Source: Saccoglossus kowalevskii (taxonomy: Eukaryota > Hemichordata > Enteropneusta > Harrimaniidae). Taken from it: a DNA stretch of 23,714 nucleotides. The translations under genes were made by a program, and so were the position numbers. The stretch covers positions 260,655-284,368 of the forward strand of contig NW_003149766.1 in NCBI RefSeq assembly GCF_000003605.2, in the 5' to 3' direction. Of this stretch, positions 21,998-23,714 are shown in pieces. A model generated the notes under the pieces. That model did not search any database, was not told where the DNA came from, and saw only the letters and a program-made list of their open reading frames with translations. Each line of letters starts with the position of its first letter. The first letter of the stretch is position 1.

Positions 21998-22016
21998 GAT
22001 AACTGCATGGAATAAC
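21998..22016 (-). other. 5' UTR segment and splice acceptor of the sulfotransferase-like gene
   Basis: Upstream of the chosen ATG the minus strand reads acttattttag then gttattcc. This is a pyrimidine-rich acceptor with its AG at 22017-22018, leaving a 19-nt UTR before the ATG. A non-coding first exon must lie at higher coordinates, possibly near the promoter-like cluster at 22859-22935. Confidence 0.55.
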
Positions 22017-23714
22017 CTAAAATAAGTAACAGTTGAGGGGAAAACATGTATTACCACATTCATAATGAAAAATTGTAATACATCGAAAATGTACAGAAAA
22101 TATAGTTATTGTAATCCGTCATATCGTGAGCAGCTATTTTGATCCACCTGGACATCCCAGTATCTTAGTTACCTCGGGCATGCGCATTCGCGTTTTTATG
22201 AGTTGGAACGCTTATGCGAGAGCGAGATTGAAACGGGATCTTGGTATCAGGTCACCGTAGTTGCAAACCCCAAGTAATGTACCTCTGATACAACCGAGTA
22301 CATCATAGGTGCGTCCTCTGAGTTACGCTGCACTGCGCCGAGTCCGGGGATGCGTTGGAGTTAATTACTAGTCATTTTGATTTTCGAAAAACGCGATCAA
22401 AAAGCAAAAATAAGGAATATTGGAGAGATCGCAAACAGCAAGCGACCTGTGTCCATTGCATGTGCCCTCAACGGCTTTGTCACGATTTCCGGTGATGAGT
22501 GACGTGCTACGATGAAGATTTGTTGGTTCACGGCTTCCCTTGCGAATGGCAAGTATAGCGCAGCTAACTCGTAATCGCCATATTGTTCCACTGGGCCAAA
22601 GGCACGTGACTGAGTGACGTAATTTGAAAACATTCTAATATTTGTTTTCTGTAAACAAGTCTTCAGTACTCCAAGCCCATACATTGTGCCTGGTTAGACT
22701 TACATATTTGAGATGTTTCTGTCATTTCTGGTTGTTTCTGTGCAAATTCAATTAGAAAAGAAGCATTTTTTTTATTCGCCCAACTTTCGAAAGTAAAAGC
22801 TTTAGAGCTGACGTCGGGTAACCAAGGGAAATAGAACAAGCAACGAGAAAATGATGGACCAATCAGATTGGTGGAACCGTTACTAGTTACCGGCCTCGTG
22901 TGGCTTGGTGCGCCATGACATTTGAGGCGGGAACCAGCCATCGATAAAGATTAACTATAAATCCAGTTATGCTAAATGTATTTCCATGCTTGTCTATTTT
23001 TTGATGGACTGAGATTGGCATCCCACCTCTTCCAGAAAGATACTGTCACGCTTCGCAAACGGCAATTTTCATTGAATGTCATTGTGTTTGTATTGATTAC
23101 ATAACATTTCTTATCTGAGAATTATAGGAATTCAAACATAGAGGGCCTTCATTACGCTGTTGGAAAATTTACCTGGTTATAGAGGGCGCCCGACAATAAT
23201 TAGAAGAAACAAACCTGGACGGTCAGATTGGATGTTGATGTGAATTTTCGAAAAATTTAGTAAGATATATTCAAGAACTTTCGCTGACCGCGTTACTGCT
23301 ACGTACCGCTAGTGTATAATTAATGACGGTCAAAAAAAACACTGATGATACACGTTGTACGATACACTCATTGTACGCACTCTCCAGAGCGCTTTCAGGC
23401 GTTCGTACATTATATCCTGAAACGATGTTTGGGAGTAAGTCAGATTTAAACAGTCTCGTAAGTCGTCATGTTGTACTGTTCACATCAGATAATGTTAAAT
23501 CTGATAAGATTTGCCTCATATGGTTGTATAAACCAGCCCTAAGACAATAGTTAGTTGTTTTTGATTAATGATGTTATTCTGTCGTGCCACCTCTGTGCTA
23601 AAGGTCTTAATGTATACAGAGTTTACACGGGTCGGTCGATGGCATGTTATGGAATAAAATGTGTACCTGCGAGCTGTGTGTACGTGGTGGCCACCCAAAT
23701 ACACACACGCCCCA
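22017..23714. other. Upstream region of the sulfotransferase-like gene, no coding gene seen
   Basis: It should hold the non-coding first exon and promoter of the minus-strand gene. The frames at 22397-22684 and 22663-22941 (minus) show no recognisable domain and overlap the promoter-like motifs. Nothing is recognised from 22945 to the right edge. Confidence 0.5.
22859..22935. promoter_or_regulatory. Promoter-like cluster: paired CCAAT boxes and GGCGGGAA
   Basis: CCAATCAGATTGG (22859-22871) holds two CCAAT boxes facing each other. About 55 nt further on lies TTTGAGGCGGGAACC, an E2F-like GGCGGGAA next to a TTTGAG element. The spot lies about 850 bp upstream of the spliced 5' UTR acceptor of the sulfotransferase-like gene, so it could be that gene's promoter. 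The evidence is motif-level only. Confidence 0.3.

Noticed and set aside
21998-22063. Upstream Met giving a 293-residue sulfotransferase-like protein
   Set aside because: The added residues cross a good splice acceptor and a pyrimidine tract and are not family-like.
22397-22941. Two overlapping minus-strand open frames of 92-95 codons
   Set aside because: No domain or signal is recognised and no convincing splice context. They probably lie over a promoter/UTR region.

Overview
The window is metazoan nuclear DNA, most likely from an invertebrate deuterostome (lancelet, hemichordate or echinoderm type). The genes are split by ordinary GT-AG introns, intergenic DNA is AT-leaning and dense with short terminal-inverted-repeat elements, and the two recognisable proteins belong to animal families. 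The exact species cannot be read from the sequence. There is no operon structure, no CRISPR array and no convincing tRNA or rRNA.

Layout. (1) 1-2739: mostly noncoding, with one copy each of two TTAA-bounded miniature elements (484-617 and 1399-1528), an unassigned 135-codon open frame (1530-1937, minus) and the probable 3' UTR of the next gene. (2) 2740-14615, minus strand: a complete TRPC (canonical transient receptor potential) cation channel gene. I rebuilt it as 13 coding exons that join in frame to about 897 residues: ankyrin repeats, the TRPC N-terminal linker domain, six membrane segments with a pore helix, TRP box (EWKFHR), PPPFN motif, C-terminal helix and an acidic tail. A 5' UTR acceptor lies just upstream at 14663. 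(3) 14664-21181: a long gene-free stretch with two related hairpin elements, a palindrome flanked by direct repeats, more copies of both TTAA-bounded families, a (TA)n tract and the frameshifted 3' end of a LINE-type retrotransposon. (4) 21182-21997, minus strand: an intronless coding region for a 271-residue PAPS-type sulfotransferase-like P-loop protein, with a UTR splice acceptor just upstream and an AATAAA signal just after the stop. (5) 22017-23714: no recognisable gene, but a promoter-like cluster near 22859-22935.

Most notable is the S6/pore-lining exon of the TRPC gene (6157-6349). Three single-base deletions within about 42 nt appear to throw 14 codons of the S6 helix out of frame and then restore it. 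Either the assembly is wrong in three places or this allele encodes a channel with a broken gate. Also worth a look are two TTAA-bounded element families with similar termini, one carrying NRF1-like sites in its arms; a forward/reverse array of ~50-bp units in a TRPC intron; and a TRPC S3-S4 loop that is unusually long and rich in glycosylation sequons.
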